Assembly (NCBI GenBank): GCA_003225215.1
Contig: QIBC01000015.1
Span: 1-42,564 of the forward strand
Direction of reading: 5' to 3'
Length of the DNA stretch: 42,564 bases
Source: Acidobacteriota bacterium
GTDB taxonomy: Bacteria; Acidobacteriota; Terriglobia; Terriglobales; Acidobacteriaceae
In this document: one piece after another, positions 18,793-28,805 of the stretch
How the letters are laid out: each line of letters opens with the position of its first letter
Numbering within the stretch: the first letter of the stretch is position 1
Program-made: the position numbers and the translations under genes
The notes under the pieces: generated by a model
The model's input: the letters and a program-made list of their open reading frames with translations, nothing else
What the model was told of the DNA's origin: nothing
The model's database searches: none

Positions 18793-20150
18793 CCTCGATA
18801 TGCGCTGTTCCGGACAGGCAAGCCTTCCTGGGCCCAGCCGATAGTTCCAAAACAGAACGATATCAATCTTGGGGCAGATATCCCAAAGCGGGCCACCGGA
18901 AGGTGTCAAAGATCTATTGGCGGGACCAATTGAGCGAAGCTCTGCGGCGCGCAGACTCGGCATCGCTCTTGCCCTATGGGATGGGTCGCAGTTATGGCGA
19001 TTCCTGCTTGAATAGTGGTCGCGACCTGCTGGATTGCAGCGCGCTGAACCGCATTCTTGATTACGACTGGGAGACTGGCCGAATTTGCGTTGAGGCCGGT
19101 ATTACTCTCGGCGACCTGCTGGAAGTGATTGTTCCGCGGGGCTGGTTTCTTCCAGTAACTCCCGGCACAAAGTTTGTGACAGTTGGCGGAGCCATCGCGA
19201 ATGATGTTCACGGAAAGAATCATCATCGCGCCGGTACTTTTGGATGTCACGTCAAGCAGATCACGCTGTACCGATCGGATACTGATCCTGTGGTGTGCTC
19301 TCCCTCTGTGAATACTGATCTCTTTCAAGCCACCATCGGAGGGCTGGGCTTAACAGGCGTCATTGGATCGGCGGAGATACAACTCAAGCGCATCAGCGGC
19401 AACGCCATAGATGTCGAAACTCTCTCGTTCCGAACCCTAGATCAATTTCTCGAACTCTCAGCTATCAGCGACCAGAGTCATGAGTACACCGTGGCCTGGG
19501 TGGATTGTCTGGCCGGCAATCAGACGCGAGGGATATTCTTTCGCGGTAACCACACGGAAAAGAACTTGCCATATCGACCGCCAAGGATAAGAGTTCCCTT
19601 TAGGTTCCCGGAATTCATCCTGAACCGGCCAGCACTCAAGCTCTTCAATCGCGCTTACTATCGTTTCAATGCTCGCAAGCCTGGTTCGGAGCTTGTCCAC
19701 TTCGATCCATTTTTCTATCCGCTCGATTCGATCCTCAATTGGAACCTTCTCTACGGGAGGCGAGGACTGGTTCAATACCAATGCGTTTTGCCGGCCGCAG
19801 GCGCCGGGGCAGTGAAGACGATCATTGAAGCTGTATCGAATTCCGGCGAAGCGTGCTTTCTCGCGGTGCTGAAAGCGTTCGGAGAAATCCAGTCCCCGGG
19901 ACTCCTTTCCTTTCCCCGTTCCGGCCTTACGCTGGCCATGGATCTGCCGATGCGCGGCAATCGGACGCTTGCATTACTGGCCTCTCTCGATCAGCTCGTG
20001 CTCGCCAATAGCGGAGCGGTCTATCCCGCAAAGGATTCGCGCATGTCCCAGGCAATCTTCAACGCAGGCTTCCCGAACTGGGCGAGCCTCGCTCCCTACA
20101 TTGATCCAAAATTCTCATCGTCATTTTGGCGGCGGGTGACGGCTGAGTGA
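18789..20150 (+). CDS. dprE1: FAD-linked oxidase, DprE1-like (decaprenylphosphoryl-beta-D-ribose 2'-oxidase)
   Basis: GMGRSYGDSCLN, PVTPGTKFVTVGGAIANDVHGKNHHRAGTFGCHV, FFYPLDSILNWNLLYGRRGLVQYQCVLP, YPAKDSR align with remembered mycobacterial DprE1. ATG at 18789 overlaps the upstream TGA. Confidence 0.85.
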   Translation: MTSICAVPDRQAFLGPADSSKTERYQSWGRYPKAGHRKVSKIYWRDQLSEALRRADSASLLPYGMGRSYGDSCLNSGRDLLDCSALNRILDYDWETGRICVEAGITLGDLLEVIVPRGWFLPVTPGTKFVTVGGAIANDVHGKNHHRAGTFGCHVKQITLYRSDTDPVVCSPSVNTDLFQATIGGLGLTGVIGSAEIQLKRISGNAIDVETLSFRTLDQFLELSAISDQSHEYTVAWVDCLAGNQTRGIFFRGNHTEKNLPYRPPRIRVPFRFPEFILNRPALKLFNRAYYRFNARKPGSELVHFDPFFYPLDSILNWNLLYGRRGLVQYQCVLPAAGAGAVKTIIEAVSNSGEACFLAVLKAFGEIQSPGLLSFPRSGLTLAMDLPMRGNRTLALLASLDQLVLANSGAVYPAKDSRMSQAIFNAGFPNWASLAPYIDPKFSSSFWRRVTAE

Positions 20151-20887
20151 TGCTGATGCAGCGAATCGTGATCCTCGGAGCAACCTCTACGATGATTCAG
20201 CCTCTGCTGCGCATGATGGCCAAAGAGGGCAAGGAATTGCTGCTGGTAGCAAGATCGCAGGAGCGTCTCGACGCAGTTCGTGCCGACTTATTGGCACGCG
20301 GAGCGGCAAGCGTACTCACGTTGGAAGCCGACCTGACTGCCTCCCCAGATCTGGTTTATTCCTTCGCAGAACAATGCTTTCCTGGCTTTGACACGCTCCT
20401 GCTGTCCTACGGAACGATGCTGGATCAAACGCGATGCCAGGTTGATGGCGAATATGCGGTTCGCGAACTACATACAAATTTCGTGAGCGCGGTCGCGTTG
20501 CTGACTTTGTTTGCTAAGCATTTTGAATCGCGCCACTCTGGCACGATAGCAGTAATCACCTCGGTGGCGGGAGAACGAGGCCGGCGTTCGAATTACGTTT
20601 ATGGCGCTGCAAAAGGCGGTCTGAGTATCTTCCTGCAAGGACTGCGTAGCCGAATGCACGGATTCGGAGTCAGGGTCCTCACCATCAAACCAGGTCCAGT
20701 GAGAACCGCCATGACCGCTGGTTTGCACTTGCCGATGATCGCAAGTACGGAGTCAGTTTCAAGAGATATTTATCGTGCCTTGGAAAAGTCACATCGGGAA
20801 GTTATTTACACACCCCGGCGCTGGCGTCCGGTCATGACGGTAATTCGCGCTTTGCCAGAACAGTTTTTTAAGAGGCTCTCCATTTGA
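20147..20887 (+). CDS. dprE2: Short-chain dehydrogenase, DprE2-like (decaprenylphosphoryl-2-keto-ribose reductase)
   Basis: SVAGERGRRSNYVYGAAKGGLSIFLQGL, GVRVLTIKPGPVRTAMT, C-terminal VIYTPRRWRPVMTVIRALPEQFFKRLSI match DprE2. GTG overlaps the dprE1-like TGA. Confidence 0.85.
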   Translation: MMLMQRIVILGATSTMIQPLLRMMAKEGKELLLVARSQERLDAVRADLLARGAASVLTLEADLTASPDLVYSFAEQCFPGFDTLLLSYGTMLDQTRCQVDGEYAVRELHTNFVSAVALLTLFAKHFESRHSGTIAVITSVAGERGRRSNYVYGAAKGGLSIFLQGLRSRMHGFGVRVLTIKPGPVRTAMTAGLHLPMIASTESVSRDIYRALEKSHREVIYTPRRWRPVMTVIRALPEQFFKRLSI

Positions 20888-20942
20888 CCTCACGAATTGG
20901 GCAAGTCTGTCAGGCAACGGCCCTTGTACTTCGAGAATCCAG

Positions 20943-22163
20943 ATGAAAATCTTGATGGCGACCCATTATTTCGCCTCGCATCAAGGCGGAATTGAAATCG
21001 TCGCAGGCAGATTATTCGACAACTTCGCAGCCATGGGACAACAGGTAAGTTGGATGGCAAGCAATACACACTCGCTTCCTGAAGTTGCCGGCAGTCAACG
21101 CGTTGTCGAGCTCGCTGCCTCTAACTTGATTGAAGATAAGGCCGGCGTCCCATTCCCGATACCAACTTTCGCCGCCTTGGGAAACATTAGTAGGGAAGTC
21201 CGGAACGCCGACATTGTCTTTATTCACGATTGCCTCTATTTAACGAACATTACAGCATTTATTTGCGCGCGTTACTTTCGAAAGCCTATCGTCGTAGTCC
21301 AACATACTGGACTGATTGGTTACTCCAATCCCCTTCTTCGAGTTGTAGCGAGATTTGCCAGCACGATAATCACGCGAGCCATGTTGGAACGGGCTGACCA
21401 AGTAGTATTTATCAGCCAGACTAGCAGAAAGTATTTCGACGGATTGGATTACAAGCGCGCTCCGGAGATCATTTTCAATGGAATAGACGCTCAAACGTTT
21501 AGGCCGCGCCACTCGACTGAAAGTAAGGCGGCGTTAAGAAGCAAGTTAGGATTGCCTGTCGATCTTCCGGTTGTCCTGTTTGTGGGTCGATTTGTTGAGA
21601 ACAAGGGCTTACCTGTATTGAAGGAGATGGTTCAACGCTCTCCAGCGTGGATTTGGGTCTTTGCAGGCCGTGGACCACTGGACCCAGCGAAGTGGGCTGC
21701 AGCTAACGTGCGAGTATTTTCTAACTTGCAGGGATTAGGTTTAGCTGAACTCTATCGTGCTGCTGATGTATTTGTGCTGCCAAGCAAAGCGGAGGGGTTT
21801 CCCCTGGTTATACAGGAGGCAATTGCCTCTGGACTGCCGGTGGTCTGCGGAACCGAAACGGCTACAGCGGATCAGGAATTGTCGTCGTTCGTGCATGGAG
21901 TGAGTCCGCATCCAACAGACCTCATTAGCTGTGCGACAGCATTCCTTGAGGTTATCAATAGCCGAATAGCCTCCATCCCAACGCCACAACGAGAAAGTGA
22001 GCAGCGCCATAGATTTGCGGTATCTCGCTATTCTTGGATTGGAGCGGCGGAGCGTTATCTGAAAATTGCCTCTGAACTCTGTGGGTTACATTGTGCGAAT
22101 TCTGATCATAGTCGAACTCAACAGTTATCGATGCCACCGTCTCATTTCCCCGAGGTGCCCTGA
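20943..22163 (+). CDS. Glycosyltransferase family 4
   Basis: HYFASHQGGIEIVAGRL, VLFVGRFVENKGLPVL, ADVFVLPSKAEGFPLVIQEAIASGLPVVCG motifs. Confidence 0.88.
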   Translation: MKILMATHYFASHQGGIEIVAGRLFDNFAAMGQQVSWMASNTHSLPEVAGSQRVVELAASNLIEDKAGVPFPIPTFAALGNISREVRNADIVFIHDCLYLTNITAFICARYFRKPIVVVQHTGLIGYSNPLLRVVARFASTIITRAMLERADQVVFISQTSRKYFDGLDYKRAPEIIFNGIDAQTFRPRHSTESKAALRSKLGLPVDLPVVLFVGRFVENKGLPVLKEMVQRSPAWIWVFAGRGPLDPAKWAAANVRVFSNLQGLGLAELYRAADVFVLPSKAEGFPLVIQEAIASGLPVVCGTETATADQELSSFVHGVSPHPTDLISCATAFLEVINSRIASIPTPQRESEQRHRFAVSRYSWIGAAERYLKIASELCGLHCANSDHSRTQQLSMPPSHFPEVP

Positions 22164-23171
22164 GTGATGAGTCGTTCCTCCACGATTCTGGCGACGGTCT
22201 CTCTTTCGGTCGGACTCGCGGCAATTGTAGCGGTCATCGCAGAGACGCATGTGAGTCCTCGCAGTCTTGTTGCTAGCTTGTTCACTGTCGATCGAGCGGC
22301 GTCTGTGCGGTTTACCCTATGTATGGCGGTGAATATCTTTCTGTCATCCTGGAAGTGGAGGCTAACCGATGAAGCGCTCCGGGGTGATGACGAGCAGCGG
22401 CTGAGTGCAGACTTGGCGTTTGCTGCGACTGCCTTCGGCGCTACTCTCGGCCAGGTCCTGCCCGCACCGGTCAGCATGGCAGCGGCGCGAACGATCGCGT
22501 CGACATTTTACGGCAAAGCATTGCGGAGAGGGACATTCGCGACAATATTTGAGCAAGCCTTCGATGTGATTGCTTTGTGTCTGCTAACAATACCCTCCCT
22601 GCTCACGTGCGCAACCCATCGCGGCGCTGGAACCTGGCTCGCAGTTGCTCTACCAATCTCTTGTGGTGCGCTGTGGGGAATAAGTAAGGTCCTCGATTGG
22701 GTGTTTCGCATCCCAGCCAGCCTTGAAAGAGATTCTCATTGGAAACGTACGATTGCAAAGATCGAGAGTGCAGGGCTCTTGCAGCCCGTCCTCGCGCGTA
22801 AGCTGATGGCGTTGGCGTTTGCACGATTCGCAATCAATGTGTTGACTGCCAACCAGACAACCGCCGCGATCCATGCAATCATACCTGCATGGTACGTGGC
22901 GTTGGCCATGCCCCTGGTGCTTATGGCTGTGGTAATCGGCGTCACTCCAGGAGGAATCGGGTTAGCTGAGTCAGGCTATGCGGGTACTCTGCATTTCCTT
23001 GGCGTTCCCTTAGCGACAGCCACAACATGGGCGCTCGCAACGCGAGTCCTGTCCCTCCTATCTACTCTTGTAATCTCAATCATTGCCGGCGCCGTCGTGG
23101 CCTTGTCCAGGCTCGTAGCAACAACCTGTGCTGTGGGCGCCCGGAATACGGAATCCCTGCGTTCGCTGTGA
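22164..23171 (+). CDS. Lysylphosphatidylglycerol synthase TM/AglD-like (UPF0104) flippase-like membrane protein
   Basis: Multi-pass; VIGVTPGGIGLAESGYAGTLHFLGVPLATATTWALATRVLSLL typical of the family. Confidence 0.7.
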   Translation: MMSRSSTILATVSLSVGLAAIVAVIAETHVSPRSLVASLFTVDRAASVRFTLCMAVNIFLSSWKWRLTDEALRGDDEQRLSADLAFAATAFGATLGQVLPAPVSMAAARTIASTFYGKALRRGTFATIFEQAFDVIALCLLTIPSLLTCATHRGAGTWLAVALPISCGALWGISKVLDWVFRIPASLERDSHWKRTIAKIESAGLLQPVLARKLMALAFARFAINVLTANQTTAAIHAIIPAWYVALAMPLVLMAVVIGVTPGGIGLAESGYAGTLHFLGVPLATATTWALATRVLSLLSTLVISIIAGAVVALSRLVATTCAVGARNTESLRSL

Positions 23172-23211
23172 GGCTTCGCCATTCTACTTAAGTCAAGTCC
23201 ATGCCAGTGCT

Positions 23212-24012
23212 TTAATGAGTAGCGCTGAGAGCGGGGCGCGCTAGCAGCGTTACTACGTCGCCGTGCCGTGAAATATTCAAGCGATAAAGGGAATAAAGAA
23301 AACTTGCGACCAGCCTTTGCATTGGTCCAAGCGATCCTTGTGGTGGACCGGTCGGCAGCCACTCCACAACCGTTCTGTACAACGGCGAGTAAAACGGGAA
23401 GCCCCAACCGAAAACATCGACAACCTCAAGGCCCGCACATTCTGCTTTTTGACGCAATTCTTCGTCTGAATAGTTGCGAAAATGCCCGATCAACCGTTCA
23501 GATGGACGCATCGTGCCACGCATCGTAGTCACCAGCACCCAGCGGCGAGCCATCGCTGCCATGTTGCGGAGTGCTGCCGTGTCGTCCTGTAGGTGTTCAA
23601 TGACTTGAATCGAAAGCACGAGGTCGAAGCGTTCGTCGAGTCTTTCACGCTGTACGTCAAGCTCTCTTAAGCGTACATGCTGAAGGCTTTGGGAGGCGAG
23701 GGCGAGTGCTTCGGGCGAGACATCCACGCCTGAGAGATTTAAATGAGGCAGCGACTTCGCAAGCGCATTGAGGTTATCGCCCGATCCGCAGCCGACGTCC
23801 AGTACGCTGTTAACTCCCAGTCGAGCGACCATCGCAACGATGGCTTCACGTTGATGGCGATGCACGGGTCCATAGTGTTGTAGATCGCCCCAGGTGTCTG
23901 ACCAGAGACGATCGTATTCCTGGCGACTCTCCTGCGTGTTAATACTAGCGTTAGCTTGCGATTGAATCATTTTGCTCAAGACCACTCTGCCACACCTTAG
24001 TTCGTCGAACAT
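23212..24012 (-). CDS. Class I SAM-dependent methyltransferase
   Basis: VNSVLDVGCGSGDNLNALAKSLPHLNLSGVDVSPEAL motif I/II; start may be Met at 23970. Confidence 0.85.
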   Translation of the reverse strand: MFDELRCGRVVLSKMIQSQANASINTQESRQEYDRLWSDTWGDLQHYGPVHRHQREAIVAMVARLGVNSVLDVGCGSGDNLNALAKSLPHLNLSGVDVSPEALALASQSLQHVRLRELDVQRERLDERFDLVLSIQVIEHLQDDTAALRNMAAMARRWVLVTTMRGTMRPSERLIGHFRNYSDEELRQKAECAGLEVVDVFGWGFPFYSPLYRTVVEWLPTGPPQGSLGPMQRLVASFLYSLYRLNISRHGDVVTLLARPALSATH

Positions 24013-24074
24013 GAAACTCCTTGTAATACTTGGTTCTCTCCTGGACGATCAGAGTTAAGAATCAATGCGGACCC

Positions 24075-25316
24075 TCATGTTCGAGCCATCCGCAACAGGC
24101 TAAGAAAGAAGCTGGATAGCATCAGTTGGCAGCCCAAGGCCAACGACAGACCAGATGGGATCACGATGCGCATCACCTGAGTTGGGAGCAGCGCACCGAA
24201 GGAACGTGCTTCCCAAAACGAAACTCCATACAGTGCTCCTCCCAATCCGGTTAAGACCAGCAAAAATCCAACTGCAATCCACGTTTCCATCTGAAAAGCA
24301 CGAAAGACCCGATCCATCTTCCGATCGGGAGGAAGCAAACCCTCCATAATCGCAAAGGTTTTGCTGAACACAGCGAAGAGAATAGCCTGAAAACCGACCA
24401 GCACCGCGATGGCACAGAAGAACAAGGTATGTATATCCAAACCAAGATGGCCGACTCTTCTTGAATGCGGCATGAGCCATGCGCCCGCGAGCAAGCCGGC
24501 GAGCATCACAAATAACCCAGGATAGAGAAACAGCCACCTAGGACTGTAAAGGAGCATAAACCGCAGGTGACGCCATCCATCGCGCCAAGGACGAAGGTGC
24601 GGCGCCCGACTACGACCGTCTGGGCTGAGGGTTGTGGGCACCTCCGCGATTCTTAGATCCAGCAAGGTTGCCTTCACAATCATTTCGGAAGCGAATTCCA
24701 TTCCTGTAGTACGAAGAGCCATTTTTTCGAATGCGTCTGCCGAGAATGCTCGCAAACCACAATTAAAATCTCCAACCGGACAGCGGAAGAAGAGTTTTCC
24801 AATGGCGGATAACACAGGAGTCCCGATCCAGCGGTTCTTCCACGGCATAGCCCCCGGATAAATGTGGCCCGTGAGCCTGTTACCCATCACTAGTTCATAT
24901 CCGTCGCGGAGCTTCTCCAAGAAAGGAAATAAGTCGGAGAAATCGTAACTGTCGTCGGAGTCGCCCATGATCACATACTTACCACGCGCTTTGAGGGCAC
25001 CATAGATCAACGCGGCTCCATATCCTCGAACAGGAACGTCGATAACTTTTGCTCCACAACTGTAGGCGATGTCTTGTGATCCGTCATCGGAACCATTGTC
25101 ACTGACGAGAACTTCACCTGAAATCCGATGCTCATCTAGAAAGCGCCTGGCCTTCCTGATGCATGTTTCTAACGTTTCACTCTCATTCAGACAAGGGAGC
25201 AAGATCGTTAACTCAACTTCATGCTTAGAGCCTTCGAAGGCTTCAACGTGGCTTTTACCTGTTTCCCGATTTCGTCCATGACGGACGCTGGGCCGCTCGA
25301 GAATCGAATAGCTCAT
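24075..25316 (-). CDS. Glycosyltransferase family 2 (dolichyl/polyprenyl-phosphate sugar synthase-like) with C-terminal TM region
   Basis: LTILLPCLNESETLETCIRKA, VLVSDNGSDDGS, GRGYGAALIYGAL-like segment, MGDSDDSYDF; hydrophobic C-terminal part. Confidence 0.87.
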   Translation of the reverse strand: MSYSILERPSVRHGRNRETGKSHVEAFEGSKHEVELTILLPCLNESETLETCIRKARRFLDEHRISGEVLVSDNGSDDGSQDIAYSCGAKVIDVPVRGYGAALIYGALKARGKYVIMGDSDDSYDFSDLFPFLEKLRDGYELVMGNRLTGHIYPGAMPWKNRWIGTPVLSAIGKLFFRCPVGDFNCGLRAFSADAFEKMALRTTGMEFASEMIVKATLLDLRIAEVPTTLSPDGRSRAPHLRPWRDGWRHLRFMLLYSPRWLFLYPGLFVMLAGLLAGAWLMPHSRRVGHLGLDIHTLFFCAIAVLVGFQAILFAVFSKTFAIMEGLLPPDRKMDRVFRAFQMETWIAVGFLLVLTGLGGALYGVSFWEARSFGALLPTQVMRIVIPSGLSLALGCQLMLSSFFLSLLRMART

Positions 25317-27055
25317 AGGGCTCCAGCTCCCAAGGCTACTCGGACGTCAGTCTCAGCAGTGAAGATGTCTTTTCGAATTTTCAGGACTGGAAGTATCAAG
25401 ACTAGTCCGATCAACCCAGTGCCTGCTAATCCCCATAACCAAGCTGCCATCTTGACTGGTCGCGCAGCAGGATCGATCGTTGGCATCCAAAATGGCCACG
25501 GTCTCGGAAGATAAAAGAGTCTGAAATGAAGCATCCACTGGGGTGCCAGACTGCGGGGCATGCGTTTAGGTGGTCCTAGCATTGCATAGGTAGACCATCC
25601 TGCGTCAGGTATAGAGTTGAAATTAGTGGCTTGTGGCGGTGCTGCGTGGCTTAGAGATAGCGCTTCTCCGAATCGTGCGAAAAGAGCGCTATGTTTGAAA
25701 TAACACCACGAATCTTCAGCCCAAAAATAATCATTAAAGCCGCGCTCAAAGAAGAATCGTTGGTGATCGACGCTAAGGCCAAGTCCTTGGACTAAGAAAC
25801 CGAGACTCACGAGTCCCAGAATAGCTGACCGTCGAAGCTGGGCGAAGGGGAAGGATAGTGCCCAAAGCGGGAGTACGACTACGAGGTATCGGGGTCCCCA
25901 GCACCAATCTCCTCCCGCAAACGAAATGCAAGATAGAAACAGGATAAGAGCGATGCTCGCTGCAAGAGTGGCAAGCGCGATCTCTGGCCTTCGCCGTCGT
26001 AAGGAACGGAACCCAAGGATTCCGAGGATCAATACGGGACTGTATAGGAAAATGCTCTTCCCGGGGCTTAGAAGAAGAGTTGAGAGCCCGGAAACCGGGT
26101 TGCCGAGGAGACGCACTGGATACATAGTTGCGTGAAGCTTACGGACGCTCCAATAGGAGCCGAAGCGCAGATTGTTGTATAAGCCGGAGAGCAGGAGGTC
26201 GCCGCTGACGGCAAATATGAAGCAGACAAAGCGAACCATTGATTGACGGGCTTCGCGCGAAGCCTGGGAGATCCACCGCAACGAGGCAATGTCCGCCAAA
26301 ATGTAGTCGTGGACCGCTCTACCGGCTCGTACAACAATGGAAACCCCCGGTGTTTCTGGGTGCCTTGGCGGCGTCTCTTCGCGAACGGGGAGCTTAACGA
26401 CACCCAGGGCGAGCGCCGGAATGACTAAAAGAAAGTACGCTTGATAGAGAATCAGGACGCCCGCAACTAATCCGCTCACGGCAGCTAGCAAGTTCGATCG
26501 GATTCTCGCACTTAGGGCGGCGATGTATAAGGCGGTAATCGCGAAAAATGCGTGTTGTGTGTTATCGAACGTCGACGTTGATGCGGGCCACAACATTGTC
26601 GCAAAAGTGCTCACAATCGTCCAAAACAGTGCTTGTCTCAATGACAGTCCGAGCTCTATGTAGAGTAAGAACAAGATCGAGCCGATTCCGGCGCCAAGAA
26701 TCGGACAAGTCAAAGAAAACAAGAACTGGCTTGTTCCCAGCCCCATACCGTCATATAGGCCTCCTAACGCGAGGAGAGGCATCGGCAGTACAGAAGCGGG
26801 AGCGCCGTAATATGAATATGGGAGTCCATGTTGGCCAGCAACAGCCATCCAAGGCTTTATTAGCGAGTCGGTAAGGAGAGGCTGCCCTGCGTGCAGCCAG
26901 TTATAAGCGACGTCGAACCGAGCCTGTCCATCAATGATATCGATACGCCCGGGACTTGAGAGCACATACACGACCAATACGAGCAAAAAGATCCCTAATG
27001 CAATCCTTGCCTTGGAGTATCGTGCTGTTGAGACTGCTTGTACGAATTCGATCAT
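25313..27055 (-). CDS. Multi-pass membrane protein, putative GT-C glycosyltransferase
   Basis: VYVLSSPGRIDIIDGQARFDVAYNW, LLLSPGKSIFLYSPVLILGILG, GDWCWGPRYLVVVLPLW; shares these motifs with 29847-31385. Confidence 0.65.
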   Translation of the reverse strand: MIEFVQAVSTARYSKARIALGIFLLVLVVYVLSSPGRIDIIDGQARFDVAYNWLHAGQPLLTDSLIKPWMAVAGQHGLPYSYYGAPASVLPMPLLALGGLYDGMGLGTSQFLFSLTCPILGAGIGSILFLLYIELGLSLRQALFWTIVSTFATMLWPASTSTFDNTQHAFFAITALYIAALSARIRSNLLAAVSGLVAGVLILYQAYFLLVIPALALGVVKLPVREETPPRHPETPGVSIVVRAGRAVHDYILADIASLRWISQASREARQSMVRFVCFIFAVSGDLLLSGLYNNLRFGSYWSVRKLHATMYPVRLLGNPVSGLSTLLLSPGKSIFLYSPVLILGILGFRSLRRRRPEIALATLAASIALILFLSCISFAGGDWCWGPRYLVVVLPLWALSFPFAQLRRSAILGLVSLGFLVQGLGLSVDHQRFFFERGFNDYFWAEDSWCYFKHSALFARFGEALSLSHAAPPQATNFNSIPDAGWSTYAMLGPPKRMPRSLAPQWMLHFRLFYLPRPWPFWMPTIDPAARPVKMAAWLWGLAGTGLIGLVLILPVLKIRKDIFTAETDVRVALGAGAL

Positions 27056-27101
27056 GCTCTGATTTGTTGATCTACCGCAGTCCTCATTTCTCCAGGCGTC
27101 C

Positions 27102-28805
27102 TCACTGCAAGCTCTTTTGAATCGTCAACTCTCGTTGGGCATCTTCCGATTTACCCATCGCTTTGAGCACTGTCGCAAGACTTCCGTGGAGGAATGCTTT
27201 GTTTGGCCATCGCTTGAGTTGTTCCCGGTAAATCTGAGCTGCCTCCTGAGTCCTGCCGAGATTTAGGTCAGCGTCTGCCAGCCTGAGACACGCGACCAAG
27301 GGGTGTCTTCCCCAGAGTTTGAGAGCCGTTTGCAACGCCTCGCGCGCCTCCTCGGACTTGTTTTCAGAGAGAAGGACCGTGCCGAGAACGTACCAACCTT
27401 CTGCAGCGTGATCCGAGCTGATTAAGGTCTTCGCAACCGCCTCAGCTTTTTCGGGCTGGCCGAACGTAATGTAGGTGTTTGCGAGATATTCCTCTGCATT
27501 CACGTTGTCGGGAGCAATTCGTACTGCGCGTATAAACAGTTTGGTGTCATTGTCCCAATAAGACTCATATTGGATGGTTAGTCCTACGAGTAGGGTGAGA
27601 AGGGTTAGTACTACTGCACTTTGCACCTGCACGCCAAAGACCCGGGAAAAATTTAGCAAGTATGCAATGCCTATACTGAAGGCAACTGAGGGGAGATAAG
27701 AGTATCGATCATGCTCCTGCAGGGTGATGAAGTATAGGATGATGGGAGCAAGCATGAGCATGAACCAGCTTGCAAAAAAGATCCCTGTCGGGTTCTTCCG
27801 AACCGCCCACAGAACTCCAACAGCAAATCCCACCACAACTATTAGCGGCAACAGAAACTGGCTGACGGAAAGCGTGCGAACCAGCATTGTCGGGTATTGC
27901 ACGCTTAACTCACCCGGCCATAACTGTTTACCCACGTACCAGAGAATTGCTTTTGGAGCGGTCAGCAGTGTGGGCTGAAATGCTATGTCTCGCAGTCCTT
28001 GCCCGAGGTCATTTTGTATTAGTACCCTCCTGGCCAGCAGGGCAATAGCGCTTACAGCAAGAAATGGCCAAGTGGCCCGAATGCTTCCCAGACAGCAATC
28101 GCGAAAGCGGGAGTCTGCGGAACTGAACTCATAGATAGCAACAAGAATTGGCGCGAATATCGCAGCTTCTTTAGAGAATAAGGCAAGGAGCAGGAGGATA
28201 GTCGAAATCAGTTGGTACTTAAACCTGCGATCTTCATTGTTCCGCGCCTTAAAGTACCAAATCATCGAGCCCAAAAAAAGCACGGCGGAAAGCGAATCAC
28301 TGATACCTGAGATCCATGCAGCGGTCTCAACTTTGGTGGGATGAAGACCAAATATTCCGGCCGCCAGGGCCGCCACCCTCTTTGTACCCAGCGTCTCGGA
28401 TGCCAGGCGATATACAAGGTAAGTTGCCCAAACATGAAGGCCAGCTGCGACCAGGTGGAACCATCCTGGGGCCGGTCCTAACAAATGACGAATGATGGCG
28501 AATACAAGAGAGACGAGAGGCCGATAGAAGTCGATCGCGCGAGGGATTTCCAGGAAGCCCCAGAAGGAATGCGTAAGTAATTGAGGGATCTGTTTCCAGG
28601 ATTCCATCCAGGGATTTAGTGTGATCAGCAGGGTGTCGTCGTAGACGTAATCGAACAGAACTGTGCGGAGGTAAATCAGAGTGGTTGCATAGAGCACAAT
28701 CCGAATCAGAACTTCGGGTCGCATGACCCATTCGGACCAGAGATGGAGGCGACGGGATTCAGGTACCACCGCCTGGTCGAGCGTGGGGATAGACGTGGCG
28801 CTCAA
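27102..28805 (-). CDS. TMTC-like membrane protein with C-terminal TPRs (putative GT-C glycosyltransferase)
   Basis: FDYVYDDTLLITLNPWMESW, GIFGLHPTKVETAAWISGISDSL, C-terminal TPRs; paralogue of 14189-15961. Confidence 0.75.
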   Translation of the reverse strand: MSATSIPTLDQAVVPESRRLHLWSEWVMRPEVLIRIVLYATTLIYLRTVLFDYVYDDTLLITLNPWMESWKQIPQLLTHSFWGFLEIPRAIDFYRPLVSLVFAIIRHLLGPAPGWFHLVAAGLHVWATYLVYRLASETLGTKRVAALAAGIFGLHPTKVETAAWISGISDSLSAVLFLGSMIWYFKARNNEDRRFKYQLISTILLLLALFSKEAAIFAPILVAIYEFSSADSRFRDCCLGSIRATWPFLAVSAIALLARRVLIQNDLGQGLRDIAFQPTLLTAPKAILWYVGKQLWPGELSVQYPTMLVRTLSVSQFLLPLIVVVGFAVGVLWAVRKNPTGIFFASWFMLMLAPIILYFITLQEHDRYSYLPSVAFSIGIAYLLNFSRVFGVQVQSAVVLTLLTLLVGLTIQYESYWDNDTKLFIRAVRIAPDNVNAEEYLANTYITFGQPEKAEAVAKTLISSDHAAEGWYVLGTVLLSENKSEEAREALQTALKLWGRHPLVACLRLADADLNLGRTQEAAQIYREQLKRWPNKAFLHGSLATVLKAMGKSEDAQRELTIQKSLQ

